A stretch of DNA of 64,000 bases from an uncultured Bacteroidota bacterium. Lineage in GTDB: Bacteria > Bacteroidota > Bacteroidia > Flavobacteriales > Flavobacteriaceae. The position numbers and the translations under genes are program-made. Position 1 is the stretch's first letter, and every line of letters begins with the position of its first letter. Below are positions 50,352 to 60,301 of this stretch, piece by piece. The notes beneath the pieces were generated by a model. That model saw only the letters and a list, made by a program, of their open reading frames with translations, ran no database searches and was not told the origin of the DNA. The DNA lies in NCBI GenBank assembly GCA_902581145.1, contig CACHNE010000003.1:45720-109719 (forward strand), read 5' to 3'.

Positions 50352-51717
50352 TTTGGATTTTCCTATTAGCTAAATAATTAAATCTTAAATATAGAAAAAC
50401 AGCAGAAAATAAAAGACCACACAGCAACCCAATCCAAATCCCAATCTCTTGTAACATATTAATATCACCAAAATAAAAACTAATAGGGAAGCCTATTACC
50501 CAGTAAGCTATAAACACAATAACTGTAGGTATTTTTACATCTTGCATACCTCTTAATGCTCCTAAAATGATTACCTGAGCACTGTCAAACAACTGGAATA
50601 AGGCAACAATAATAAATAGTTTTGCAGATTTTTGAACTATTATAATATTTTTTTCATAGTTGTAAACATCTGAAATATCGATATATATGTAAGGAAGATA
50701 TTCTCTAAAAATAATTATTAATAATGTAAAAATTAGTGCAAAAAGGATTCCAAGTAATAAAATTGATAATGATATCCTTTTGAGTTCTTTGTAGTTTTCT
50801 AAACCTTTCTGATTTCCTGATCTTATTGCAGCACTAACACCTAATCCGCTTGCAATCATAAAAGTCATAGAAGATATGTTTAATACAATTTGATTTGCTG
50901 ACTGAGTTATCTCACCAAGCAATCCGCTTAACCAAATAGCAGAAGTAAAGATTCCAACCTCGAATAGCATTTGTAATGATGTTGGAAAACCTAGTGATAG
51001 AATTTTTTCGATCATTGATTTATCAATGATAAATCTAAAAATATCTTTAATATAATTCTTAATTATGTCTTTCTTGTTCAGTAAAAAAAATAAAAAAGAA
51101 AACATAATGATTCTGGAGACTAATGTGCCAATGGCAGCACCAATTATCCCCATTGCTGGAAAACCAAACTTACCAAAAATTAATATGTAGTTGACCACAA
51201 CATTAATAATATTTGCTAAGACAGTTGCATACATAGGATTTGAAGTTAAAGACAATCCATCACTGTACTGTTTTAAAGCCTGAAACATTAATAGTGGAAT
51301 CAATGAAGCAGCAACTATTTCTAGGTATGGAATAGCAAGATTTACAACATTTTTTGGCTGATCAAGCATAAAAAGTAAAGGTTTAAATAACATAATTGCT
51401 AGAAATAAAAAAACTCCAAGAATTAAGCACATTAAAAAGCCATTTACAAATGACTTTTTTAAATCAATGGTATGATTTTTACTATGAGCTTCAGCTACTA
51501 CTGGAGTTATTGCTGCTGAAAAACCAATTCCAATTGACATTGCAATAAAAATAAAACTATTTCCCAATGAAACTGCAGCAAGATTTGTTGGATCCAATTT
51601 TCCAACCATTATATTATCAATCATTCCAACTAGAGTGTGTCCTAATAAACCCAAAATAATTGGGTATGAAAGTTTTAAATTGTAAGAAATCTCCTTGGTA
51701 TAATTATTTAAAATCAA
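50344..51717 (-). CDS. MATE family efflux transporter
   Basis: LGHTLVGMIDNIMVGKLDPTNLAAVSLGNS; 12-TM MatE pattern. Confidence 0.93.
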   Translation of the reverse strand: MILNNYTKEISYNLKLSYPIILGLLGHTLVGMIDNIMVGKLDPTNLAAVSLGNSFIFIAMSIGIGFSAAITPVVAEAHSKNHTIDLKKSFVNGFLMCLILGVFLFLAIMLFKPLLFMLDQPKNVVNLAIPYLEIVAASLIPLLMFQALKQYSDGLSLTSNPMYATVLANIINVVVNYILIFGKFGFPAMGIIGAAIGTLVSRIIMFSFLFFLLNKKDIIKNYIKDIFRFIIDKSMIEKILSLGFPTSLQMLFEVGIFTSAIWLSGLLGEITQSANQIVLNISSMTFMIASGLGVSAAIRSGNQKGLENYKELKRISLSILLLGILFALIFTLLIIIFREYLPYIYIDISDVYNYEKNIIIVQKSAKLFIIVALFQLFDSAQVIILGALRGMQDVKIPTVIVFIAYWVIGFPISFYFGDINMLQEIGIWIGLLCGLLFSAVFLYLRFNYLANRKIQNA

Positions 51718-51719
51718 AA

Positions 51720-52295
51720 CTACTTTTTGTAAAAATTCATAGAATAATCAACAGAAACTTTTCCAGTCAGTATGTTGTTTAGTTTTCCCTTAAGTAATTT
51801 CTTTTTAAATGGAGAAACTTTATCAGTAAATAAAACACCTTCAATGTGATCATATTCGTGTTGTATGACTCTTGCAATGATACCACTAAAACTATCTTGA
51901 TGGCGAATGAAGTTCTCATCAAAATAACTTAACGTAATTTCAGATTTTCTGTTAATGATTTCCCTTACATTGGGTATACTTAAACAACCCTCTTCAAATG
52001 GTTTGGTTTCACCGGATTCATCAATAATTTCGGGATTTATAAATACTTTTTTTAAAGTGGCAGTCTTAAATCCTGAGGTTTCCTCAAAATCCTTGCTGTC
52101 AAATACAGAGGTGTCAATGATAAACAGCCGAATACTTTTTCCAATTTGTGGAGCAGCTAAACCTACCCCACTGGCATGATACATTGTTTCAAACATATCG
52201 CTAATTAACGCTTTTAAGTCAGGATAGTTTTTTTCTATTTTCTGGGCTCTTTTCTTTAAAATAGGGTTACCATAGCCAACAATGTGTAGTATCAT
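51720..52295 (-). CDS. def: peptide deformylase
   Basis: GVGLAAPQIG, EEGCLSIP, QHEYDHIEGVLF. Confidence 0.97.
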   Translation of the reverse strand: MILHIVGYGNPILKKRAQKIEKNYPDLKALISDMFETMYHASGVGLAAPQIGKSIRLFIIDTSVFDSKDFEETSGFKTATLKKVFINPEIIDESGETKPFEEGCLSIPNVREIINRKSEITLSYFDENFIRHQDSFSGIIARVIQHEYDHIEGVLFTDKVSPFKKKLLKGKLNNILTGKVSVDYSMNFYKK

Positions 52296-52329
52296 GAAAA
52301 AAATTTTTTCAAAATTACAACATTAAAAC

Positions 52330-52752
52330 TTATGAATTAGAATTATAAGCTTGCAAATAATCTTGTAGAACAATAGTAGCACTAATTTTATCCACAAGTG
52401 ATTTATCAGATCTTGCCTTCTTTTTAATTCCAGATGAAATAATTGCCTTTTTAGCTATTTTAGAAGTGAATCTTTCATCATATCGAAAGATTTGTTTTTT
52501 ATCAAAAATATTTGAAATTGAATCTATAAATTTTAATATAGAAGATTCTATTTCTGAATTCTGTCCTGAGAACCTTTTAGGTTGACCTATTATGATTCTA
52601 GAAATATTCTCATTTTCTATTAAGGTACTTAAGTGGTTGATTAATTTATTTGTCTCAATTGTCTCCAATGGAAATGCAAAAATTTTATCAGAGTCAGATA
52701 TGGAAAGACCAGTCCTTAATAAACCATAATCGATAGCTAAAAACTTTGTCAT
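52330..52752 (-). CDS. ruvX: Holliday junction resolvase-like protein YqgF/RuvX
   Basis: FLAIDYGLLRTGLSISD, IIIGQPKRFSGQ, RYDERFTSKIA, KSLVDKISATIVLQDYL. Confidence 0.92.
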   Translation of the reverse strand: MTKFLAIDYGLLRTGLSISDSDKIFAFPLETIETNKLINHLSTLIENENISRIIIGQPKRFSGQNSEIESSILKFIDSISNIFDKKQIFRYDERFTSKIAKKAIISSGIKKKARSDKSLVDKISATIVLQDYLQAYNSNS

Positions 52753-52756
52753 TTTG

Positions 52757-53509
52757 CTAAATTCTAAAAAAAAATTTCAATCTTTTTCGAAAGATTCTGT
52801 TATTTTCAAAATTTTCTGAATATTTCTTAATGCTTTTAAAAATTAATTGCTTGTCAATTTTGATTAAGTCTGCATAGTATTCACTTACTTTTTTAAGAAC
52901 TTCATCAGTCATTTTTAATCTTTTGAAATTTTTAAGTCTTTCTTTTAATGTAAGAGACTTAAATCTCATTCTATTCAAATCTATCAGAAAAAACATGTAA
53001 CCATTATTATTTTTTTTTATCAAGGTATTGCTTCTAGAATGATCTAGAAACATAATTCCATTTTCGTGTAAGTTGTGAGTAAAAAGAGTAAATTCCTTAA
53101 GTAACTGATCTCGATTTATAAGTTGTTTGTTTTCAAAAACATATTCTATATCATAATCATAGTCAATATTTTCTGAGCAGTAAAAACTCTGGTAAATTAG
53201 ACCTGATTTAAATTTATTATAATAGAATATAGGCTCAGGAGTCGCTATCCCTAATTCAATCAGTTTTTTCGCATAATCAAAAGATCGTTGGGCTTTAGTT
53301 GATCTAAAAAAAGTATAAATAATCTTATTAAAAAAATTAGGTTTCTTAAATCTTTTAATATTCAGTTTTAAATTATCAATATTAAAACTCTTAATTGTAT
53401 TTCTTGAGTCCTTTATTAATTTACCATCAGAAACAAAATTATTGATTGTATTACGAAACTTAGGCTTAAAGTCCTTATAGTTATCTGTTATGAAAAAGGA
53501 TTTATTCAA
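52757..53509 (-). CDS. lipopolysaccharide kinase (Kdo/WaaP-InaA) family protein
   Basis: STKAQRSFDYAKKLIELGIATPEPIFYY, LHENGIMFLDHSRSNTLIKK, FFLIDLNRMRF; track start 53656 overlaps divergent tsaC, so TTG near 53509 is preferred. Confidence 0.8.
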   Translation of the reverse strand: MNKSFFITDNYKDFKPKFRNTINNFVSDGKLIKDSRNTIKSFNIDNLKLNIKRFKKPNFFNKIIYTFFRSTKAQRSFDYAKKLIELGIATPEPIFYYNKFKSGLIYQSFYCSENIDYDYDIEYVFENKQLINRDQLLKEFTLFTHNLHENGIMFLDHSRSNTLIKKNNNGYMFFLIDLNRMRFKSLTLKERLKNFKRLKMTDEVLKKVSEYYADLIKIDKQLIFKSIKKYSENFENNRIFRKRLKFFFRI

Positions 53510-53546
53510 ATGGTATTTATATTTTTGATGTAAATATAATTTATTA

Positions 53547-54116
53547 ATGGGCAATATTATTAATAAAGAAGCAGTCAAAGCATATAAATACATCCAAAAG
53601 GGTGGAGTAATATTATATCCAACAGATACAATATGGGGGTTAGGTTGTGATGCCACTAATTGTGTAGCTGTTGAAAAGATTTACAGCATAAAGAAAAGAA
53701 ATATGAAAACTCCAATGCTATCACTGGTAAAAAACCATAGTATGATAAAAAGTTTTTCAGATAATCCAGCTAATATAATTAGTGATGTATTAGATGGTTT
53801 AATAGAGCCAACCACAGTAATTTACCCAAAAGGGAAAAATTTATGTAAACATATATTATCAGAAGATAAATCTGTTGGTTTTAGGATTCCTAATAATAAG
53901 TTTTGTTTAGAATTAATTTCTCTGATGAATAAACCTCTCGTATCAACTTCTGCAAATATTCACAAAGAAGCATTCCCAAATTCTTTTATAGAAATAAATA
54001 ATCATATTTTAAAACAAGTTGACTATGTCGTAAATTTGCCGAGATATAACTGGTCAATCAAACCATCATCAGTAATTAAAATTGACGAGTTTGGTAACTT
54101 TAGTAAAATCAGATAA
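53547..54116 (+). CDS. L-threonylcarbamoyladenylate synthase (Sua5/YrdC/YciO)
   Basis: GGVILYPTDTIWGLGCDATN, KRNMKTPMLSLV, PTTVIYP, VGFRIPN, LVSTSANIHKEAF. Confidence 0.94.
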   Translation: MGNIINKEAVKAYKYIQKGGVILYPTDTIWGLGCDATNCVAVEKIYSIKKRNMKTPMLSLVKNHSMIKSFSDNPANIISDVLDGLIEPTTVIYPKGKNLCKHILSEDKSVGFRIPNNKFCLELISLMNKPLVSTSANIHKEAFPNSFIEINNHILKQVDYVVNLPRYNWSIKPSSVIKIDEFGNFSKIR

Positions 54117-55532
54117 ATGGCGTTCAAAAAAGCGATAAATAGCCCTATTTTTAGCGAAATATCAAATTATTGTTCTAATAATAATATTGAATGTTATGTT
54201 GTAGGTGGGTTCGTTAGGGATTTTATTCTAAATAGAGATTGTAAAGATATAGATATTTTAATAATTGGAGATGGTATAAGTGCTGCTAAGAAAATAGCCA
54301 ATACTATTGACTCAAATATTTCTGTTACAGTGTTTAAAAACTTTGGAACAGCATACTTTAAGTATAAAGATTATGAAATAGAATTTGTAGGCTCAAGAAA
54401 AGAATCATATGTCTCAAGTAGCAGAAACCCAATCGTTCAAGCAGGAACTTTAGAAGACGATATAAACAGAAGAGATTTTAAAATTAATTCGATTGCAATT
54501 TCGTTAAATACACATAATTTTGGAGAATTAGTTGATTTACACGATGGATTAAGTGACATCAATAAAAAGATTATCAACACACCATTGGATTCTAATATTA
54601 CCTTTTCCGATGATCCGCTAAGAATGCTAAGAGCTATTAGATTTTCATGTCAATTAGATTTTGAAATTCACCCTGAGTTGATAAATACTATGACAAAACT
54701 CAAAGAAAGAATTAGCATCATTACCAGCGAAAGAATAATTGATGAAATCAATAAAATTATCTTAACTAAAACTCCATCTAAAGGTTTTAAAATTTTAGAA
54801 AAAACGGGGCTACTAAAATTGATAATTCCAGAACTATCAAACCTTAAAGGAATTGATGAAATTGAAGGACAAAAACACAAAGATAATTTTTATCACACTC
54901 TAGAGGTTCTTGATAATATCTGCTTAAATACTAATAAACTCTGGTTGAGATGGGCAGCATTATTACATGATATTGGTAAAGGACCTACAAAAAAATTTCA
55001 TAAAAAAATTGGTTGGACATTTCATGGACACGAATTTGAAGGAAGCAAAATGGTATACAAGTTGTTTAAAAGACTTAAAATGCCATTAAATGATAAAATG
55101 AAATATGTTCAAAAGTTAGTTTTAATGAGCTCCAGACCTATTGTTCTAGCGCAAGAAAATGTTACTGATTCTGCTGTTCGAAGACTGATATTTGATGCTG
55201 GTGAGGCTGTTGATGATTTAATGACGTTGTGCGAGGCTGATATTACTACTAAAAATAAAAATAGATTTAAAAAATATCATGACAACTTTAGAGTTGTTAG
55301 AGAAAAAATTATCACGGTTGAAGAAAAGGATAATATTAGAAATTTTCAACCTCCTATTTCTGGAGCGGAAATCATGAAAGTCTTTAATCTCAGTCCATGT
55401 AAAACAATTGGAATAATAAAAGAAAATATAAAAGAGGCTATTCTTGAAGGTGTTATTGGAAATAATTACGAGGAAGCATATAAATTAATGATTGAGGAGG
55501 GAGAAAAGCTAGGTCTGTGTAATGGAAAATAA
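54117..55532 (+). CDS. cca: CCA tRNA nucleotidyltransferase
   Basis: YVVGGFVRDFILNRDCKDIDILI, RRDFKINSIAI, DDPLRMLRAIRF, WAALLHDIGKGPTKKF HD domain. Confidence 0.93.
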   Translation: MAFKKAINSPIFSEISNYCSNNNIECYVVGGFVRDFILNRDCKDIDILIIGDGISAAKKIANTIDSNISVTVFKNFGTAYFKYKDYEIEFVGSRKESYVSSSRNPIVQAGTLEDDINRRDFKINSIAISLNTHNFGELVDLHDGLSDINKKIINTPLDSNITFSDDPLRMLRAIRFSCQLDFEIHPELINTMTKLKERISIITSERIIDEINKIILTKTPSKGFKILEKTGLLKLIIPELSNLKGIDEIEGQKHKDNFYHTLEVLDNICLNTNKLWLRWAALLHDIGKGPTKKFHKKIGWTFHGHEFEGSKMVYKLFKRLKMPLNDKMKYVQKLVLMSSRPIVLAQENVTDSAVRRLIFDAGEAVDDLMTLCEADITTKNKNRFKKYHDNFRVVREKIITVEEKDNIRNFQPPISGAEIMKVFNLSPCKTIGIIKENIKEAILEGVIGNNYEEAYKLMIEEGEKLGLCNGK

Positions 55533-56559
55533 ATTTCATTTTTTTACGAAATTAGCCTTAATACTAGTTTATTTAGTAATAATTGCGGGTGCATTTGTTC
55601 GAATGACAGGGTCTGGGATGGGATGTCCTGATTGGCCAAAATGTTTTGGCTTTTACATACCTCCAACAGAAAAATCACAAATTTTATTTAAGGCAAATAA
55701 GGACTATTCTAAAGGTCAAATGATTTTGTATAATGAAGAAGAACTATTAGTCGCTAAATCTAACTTTAGAAGTGAGAAAATAATAAATTTAAATAACTGG
55801 GAAGTTTATGAAAAACATGACTATGTTATATTTAACCCAGTCCATACATGGATTGAATATATAAATAGACTAATTGGAGCAATTTCTGGTATTCCAATTT
55901 TAATTTTTACTATTATTTCAATATTATATTTCAAAATATTTCGTCATTTAACGATAATATCAATTATAACCTTAATTGCAATGGGTTTTCAGGCATGGCT
56001 TGGAAAAACAGTTGTAGACTCAAATTTGGAGGGTTTTAAAATTACTATTCATATGCTAATGGCATTATTCATTGTATGCCTTTTAATATATTTAGTCTTC
56101 AGCGGGGTTAAAAAATCTAATATTAAAGAAAATGTTCAATTTAGATTTTTACTGATAATTGCAATTTTTTTATCATTAATTCAAATTATCTTAGGCACAC
56201 AGGTAAGACAATTTGTTGATGAACAGGCTCAACTATTCTATTATGATAAATCAAAATGGTTTAACGAAATTCCCGTCATTTACGAATATCATAGAACATT
56301 TTCAATCGCTGTTGTATCAATTAATTTCTTCTTGTTTTATCTAAATAATAAGCTCTCACTTGGAAATAAATATGTTAATCATTTGATGATTTTATTATTA
56401 ATTGAAGTAATCTCTGGTGTGCTGATGTTTTATTTTGATTTTCCTTTTGGAACACAAACAATTCATTTAGTATTTGCTAGTTTAATCTTTGGTATTCAAT
56501 TTTATATATTACTTAATAATTTTTTAATCAAAAAAACAAGCAATGATATACAGGTTTAG
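55522..56559 (+). CDS. heme A synthase (COX15/CtaA)
   Basis: GAFVRMTGSGMGCPDWPKCFGFYIPP, FNPVHTWIEYINRLIGA, QAWLGKTVVDSNL, EYHRTFSI. Confidence 0.95.
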   Translation: MENKFHFFTKLALILVYLVIIAGAFVRMTGSGMGCPDWPKCFGFYIPPTEKSQILFKANKDYSKGQMILYNEEELLVAKSNFRSEKIINLNNWEVYEKHDYVIFNPVHTWIEYINRLIGAISGIPILIFTIISILYFKIFRHLTIISIITLIAMGFQAWLGKTVVDSNLEGFKITIHMLMALFIVCLLIYLVFSGVKKSNIKENVQFRFLLIIAIFLSLIQIILGTQVRQFVDEQAQLFYYDKSKWFNEIPVIYEYHRTFSIAVVSINFFLFYLNNKLSLGNKYVNHLMILLLIEVISGVLMFYFDFPFGTQTIHLVFASLIFGIQFYILLNNFLIKKTSNDIQV

Positions 56560-57010
56560 AGTAATACTAGATAACGATACTAAAGAAGATGTTTTTAGAG
56601 ATTTAGAAATTGTCAAGGATTCAAGTTTAAAAGACCTGCATGAATTAATACTATTAGCTTTTAAATTTAGCGGGGAGGAAATGTCATCTTTTTTTACAGT
56701 TGATGAGGAATGGAATCAAATTGATGAAATTAGCCTTATGAACTTTGATAATTCAACAAAATCGATGGATTCAATCAACCTATCTAGTTTAATTAATCAT
56801 GATAACCCAAAACTTTTATATGTATATGATTTTATGAAAATGTGGACTTTTTTCGTAGAATTAATCGGTGAAGGTGAATTAATAAATAAACTGAAATATC
56901 CAAGAATTATTTTTTCAAATGGAATGATGCCAAATGTAGCTCCAAAAAAAATATTTGATAAAAAAGATTTTGAAAGTGAAAGTGATTATGATGATGATTT
57001 TCTTATCTAA
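56543..57010 (+). CDS. plasmid pRiA4b ORF-3-like (IS1096 passenger TnpR-like) family protein
   Basis: MIYRFRVILDN...FRDLEIVKDSSLKDLHELILLAFKF...LLYVYDFMKMWTFFVELIGEG. Confidence 0.78.
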   Translation: MIYRFRVILDNDTKEDVFRDLEIVKDSSLKDLHELILLAFKFSGEEMSSFFTVDEEWNQIDEISLMNFDNSTKSMDSINLSSLINHDNPKLLYVYDFMKMWTFFVELIGEGELINKLKYPRIIFSNGMMPNVAPKKIFDKKDFESESDYDDDFLI

Positions 57011-57022
57011 TGGTTTTACGAT

Positions 57023-59020
57023 ATGAATTTTAAACTTAAAACTGATTTTACCCCAACTGGTGACCAACCCAACGCAATTCAATCGCTAATTAAAGGAATA
57101 AAAAGCAATGAAAAACATCAAACACTGCTTGGAGTTACGGGATCTGGAAAAACCTTTACTGTAGCTAATGTAATCCTAGAATTAAATAAGCCAACACTAG
57201 TACTTGCTCACAATAAAACTTTAGCTGCTCAACTTTACTCGGAATTTAAAGGTTTTTTTCCAGAAAATTTAGTAGAATATTTCGTTTCATATTATGACTA
57301 TTATCAACCAGAAGCATATATCCCAACAACAGGTGTTTATATTGAAAAAGATCTTTCCATTAATGATGAAATCGAAAAACTAAGACTTAGTGCAACTTCT
57401 GCTCTTCTTTCGGGAAGAAATGATATCCTCATTGTTGCATCTGTTTCTTGTATATATGGAATGGGTAACCCTCAAGAATTCAAAGAAAATACAATTGAAA
57501 TTAGTGAGAATTCTAATTTGTCAAGAACTCAATTACTAAACAGATTAGTTCAAAGTTTATATTCAAGGTCAATCTCTGATGAATTTAAGCAAGGTAAATT
57601 TAGAATCATCGGAGATACAATAGATATATTTCCTGCTCACACAGATTTTGCTTTCAAAATACATTTTTTTGGAGACGAAATTGAAGAAATTGAAAAATTT
57701 GATCCATTTACTAACAAAATTTTTAGCAAGGAAAAATCTATTTTAATTTATCCAGCAAATATTTTTGTTACCTCTCCGAATAAAATTCATGATGTGATAA
57801 AATTAATACAAGATGATTTACTAAAGCAATATGAATATTTCAATGAAATTGGTAGTACACTAGAAGCAAATAGGATTAAAGAGAGAACTGAATTTGATAT
57901 GGAAATGATCAAAGAATTGGGTTATTGCTCTGGAATAGAGAATTACTCAAGATATTTTGACGGAAGAAAACCCGGTACAAGACCTTTTTGTTTATTAGAT
58001 TATTTTCCACACGATTACCTAACAATTATTGATGAAAGTCATGTCACAATACCTCAGGTTAGAGCGATGTACGGTGGTGATAGAAGTAGAAAAGAAAACC
58101 TGGTTGAATATGGTTTTAGATTACCTGCTGCTATGGATAACAGACCTCTAAAATTTGAAGAATTTGAACTTTTACAAAATGAAGTTATTTATGTCAGTGC
58201 TACCCCTGCGGATTATGAATTAGAAATGAGTGAAGGAATAATAACAGAGCAAATTATAAGACCAACTGGTCTATTAGACCCACTAATCGAAATTAAACCG
58301 ACTAAACATCAAATTGACGATTTAATAGATGAAATTCAAAAAAGAGTTGATAAAAAGGAAAAGATTTTAGTTACAACTTTAACAAAAAAAATGGCCGAGG
58401 AACTTTCATCTTTTTTAACCAAAATTGAAGTAAGATCTAAATATATTCATTCAGATGTCGACACAATTGAAAGAGTTAAAATAATGCAAGGTTTAAGAGA
58501 AGATAAATTTGATGTATTGATTGGAGTTAATTTACTGAGAGAAGGTCTTGACTTACCTGAAGTTTCATTAGTCGCTATTTTAGATGCCGACAAGGAAGGT
58601 TTTCTTAGATCTCATAGGTCATTGACACAAACAATCGGAAGAGCTGCTAGACATGTTAACGGGATAGCAATTTTATACGCTGATAAAATTACGAATAGCA
58701 TAAAGAAAACAATTGATGAAACAAATTATAGAAGGGCAAAACAAATTGAATACAATGAAAAAAACGGAGTCGTACCCAAACCCATAGTTAAGAGTATTGA
58801 TAATCCTTTAACTAAAAGATTACTAAGGATCGATAACGAAGAAATAAGTGAAACAGTAATTGATTTTAAAATTCCAAATAAGTCTAAAGATTTTGATAAA
58901 AAAATAAGAGAATTAAGAAGGGAAATGGAAAAAAGCGCTAAAGAGCTTGATTTTAAGTCAGCTACACTTTACAGAGATCAAATAAAAAAATTAAAAGAAA
59001 TCAAATCAAGTAGTTTCTAA
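57023..59020 (+). CDS. uvrB: excinuclease ABC subunit UvrB
   Basis: PTGDQPNAIQSL, LLGVTGSGKTFTVANV, YYDYYQPEAYIP, GVNLLREGLDLPEVSLVAILDADKEGFLRS, C-terminal UVR domain. Confidence 0.98.
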   Translation: MNFKLKTDFTPTGDQPNAIQSLIKGIKSNEKHQTLLGVTGSGKTFTVANVILELNKPTLVLAHNKTLAAQLYSEFKGFFPENLVEYFVSYYDYYQPEAYIPTTGVYIEKDLSINDEIEKLRLSATSALLSGRNDILIVASVSCIYGMGNPQEFKENTIEISENSNLSRTQLLNRLVQSLYSRSISDEFKQGKFRIIGDTIDIFPAHTDFAFKIHFFGDEIEEIEKFDPFTNKIFSKEKSILIYPANIFVTSPNKIHDVIKLIQDDLLKQYEYFNEIGSTLEANRIKERTEFDMEMIKELGYCSGIENYSRYFDGRKPGTRPFCLLDYFPHDYLTIIDESHVTIPQVRAMYGGDRSRKENLVEYGFRLPAAMDNRPLKFEEFELLQNEVIYVSATPADYELEMSEGIITEQIIRPTGLLDPLIEIKPTKHQIDDLIDEIQKRVDKKEKILVTTLTKKMAEELSSFLTKIEVRSKYIHSDVDTIERVKIMQGLREDKFDVLIGVNLLREGLDLPEVSLVAILDADKEGFLRSHRSLTQTIGRAARHVNGIAILYADKITNSIKKTIDETNYRRAKQIEYNEKNGVVPKPIVKSIDNPLTKRLLRIDNEEISETVIDFKIPNKSKDFDKKIRELRREMEKSAKELDFKSATLYRDQIKKLKEIKSSSF

Positions 59021-60205
59021 AACTTTCTGAACTTTATCAGCGGCTTCTTTAAACTCAACAGCACTGTGAAAATTCAAGCCTGATGAATCGATAATTTCTT
59101 TGGCAATTTTAGAGTTTGTTCCCTCTAATCTAACAATTATCGGAACAGAAATTTCATCTTTCATGTTTTTACAGGCATCAACAATCCCGTTTGCAACTCT
59201 GTCGCATCTTACTATTCCTCCGAAAATATTTACAAGAATTGCCTTAACATTTGGATCCTTAATTATAATTCTGAATGCTGTTTCAACTCTCTCACTATCA
59301 GCAGTTCCGCCTACGTCTAAGAAGTTAGCTGGCTCACCCCCAGCTTGTTTTATCAAATCCATAGTTGCCATTGCCAGTCCTGCTCCATTTACCATACATC
59401 CAACGTTTCCGTCTAAATCAACATAATTTAGACCAACTTCTTTTGCTTCAACTTCAATAGGATTTTCTTCTCTTACGTCTCTTAACTCTAGATAGTCTGG
59501 GTGTCTAAATAAAGCATTATCGTCAATTGTTACTTTTGCGTCTACTGCCAAAATTTTATCATCACTTGTTTTGATTACTGGATTTATTTCAAAAAGAGAA
59601 GAATCTGACTTGTCATAAGCATCATACAAAGCTTTAACAAAAGAAATCATCTCTTCTTTGGCATTTCCTTTTAAATTTAAATTAGAGGCTATTTCGTTAG
59701 CATCTTTAACTGTTAAACCAGTTGAAGGACTAACATCCAATGTGTGAATTAATTCTGGAGTACTCTCTGCGACTGCTTCAATATCCATTCCACCCTCAGA
59801 AGAATACATTATCATGTTTTTTGCGGTAGCCCTATTTAGTAATACTGAGATATAATACTCTTCAACCTCAGAACCTCCTGGGTAGTAAACATCTTCAGCT
59901 ATTAATACTTGATGAACTTTTTTTCCTTCTTTTGGAGTCTGAGGAGTGATAAGATTCATACCAAGGATTTTATCAGAAACGGAATATACTTCATCGATAG
60001 ATTTTGCAAGCTTTACACCACCGCCTTTTCCTCTTCCTCCAGCATGTACTTGGGCTTTTATAACAAAGAAATCTGAGCCTGTTTCTTCATTTAGTTTATT
60101 TGCAACTGCAACGGCATTTTCTGGGGTTGAAGCAACGTATCCTCTTTGAATCCTTACTCCAAATCCACTTAAGATTTCTTTTGCTTGATACTCGTGTAAG
60201 TTCAT
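59006..60205 (-). CDS. sucC: succinyl-CoA synthetase beta subunit
   Basis: MNLHEYQAKEILSGFGV, VKAQVHAGGRGKGGGVK, GAGLAMATMDLIKQAGGEPANFLDVGG, FGGIVRCD. Confidence 0.97.
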   Translation of the reverse strand: MNLHEYQAKEILSGFGVRIQRGYVASTPENAVAVANKLNEETGSDFFVIKAQVHAGGRGKGGGVKLAKSIDEVYSVSDKILGMNLITPQTPKEGKKVHQVLIAEDVYYPGGSEVEEYYISVLLNRATAKNMIMYSSEGGMDIEAVAESTPELIHTLDVSPSTGLTVKDANEIASNLNLKGNAKEEMISFVKALYDAYDKSDSSLFEINPVIKTSDDKILAVDAKVTIDDNALFRHPDYLELRDVREENPIEVEAKEVGLNYVDLDGNVGCMVNGAGLAMATMDLIKQAGGEPANFLDVGGTADSERVETAFRIIIKDPNVKAILVNIFGGIVRCDRVANGIVDACKNMKDEISVPIIVRLEGTNSKIAKEIIDSSGLNFHSAVEFKEAADKVQKVLETT

Positions 60206-60301
60206 ATTAATTTATTTGCAAGCAAAATTAATAAAGTTAGCTAGTTGATAGAAGTAAATTAAAATTATTTATCAAATATTTTATTAATAAATTTACGGAT
60301 T

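Noticed and set aside
56543-57010. Possible mobile element (IS1096 passenger-like family name)
   Set aside because: No transposase, terminal inverted repeats or target duplications nearby; tightly packed in an operon.
59100-60149. Plus-strand ORFs antisense to sucC (108 and 67 aa)
   Set aside because: Fully within sucC; mirror frames of conserved codons.
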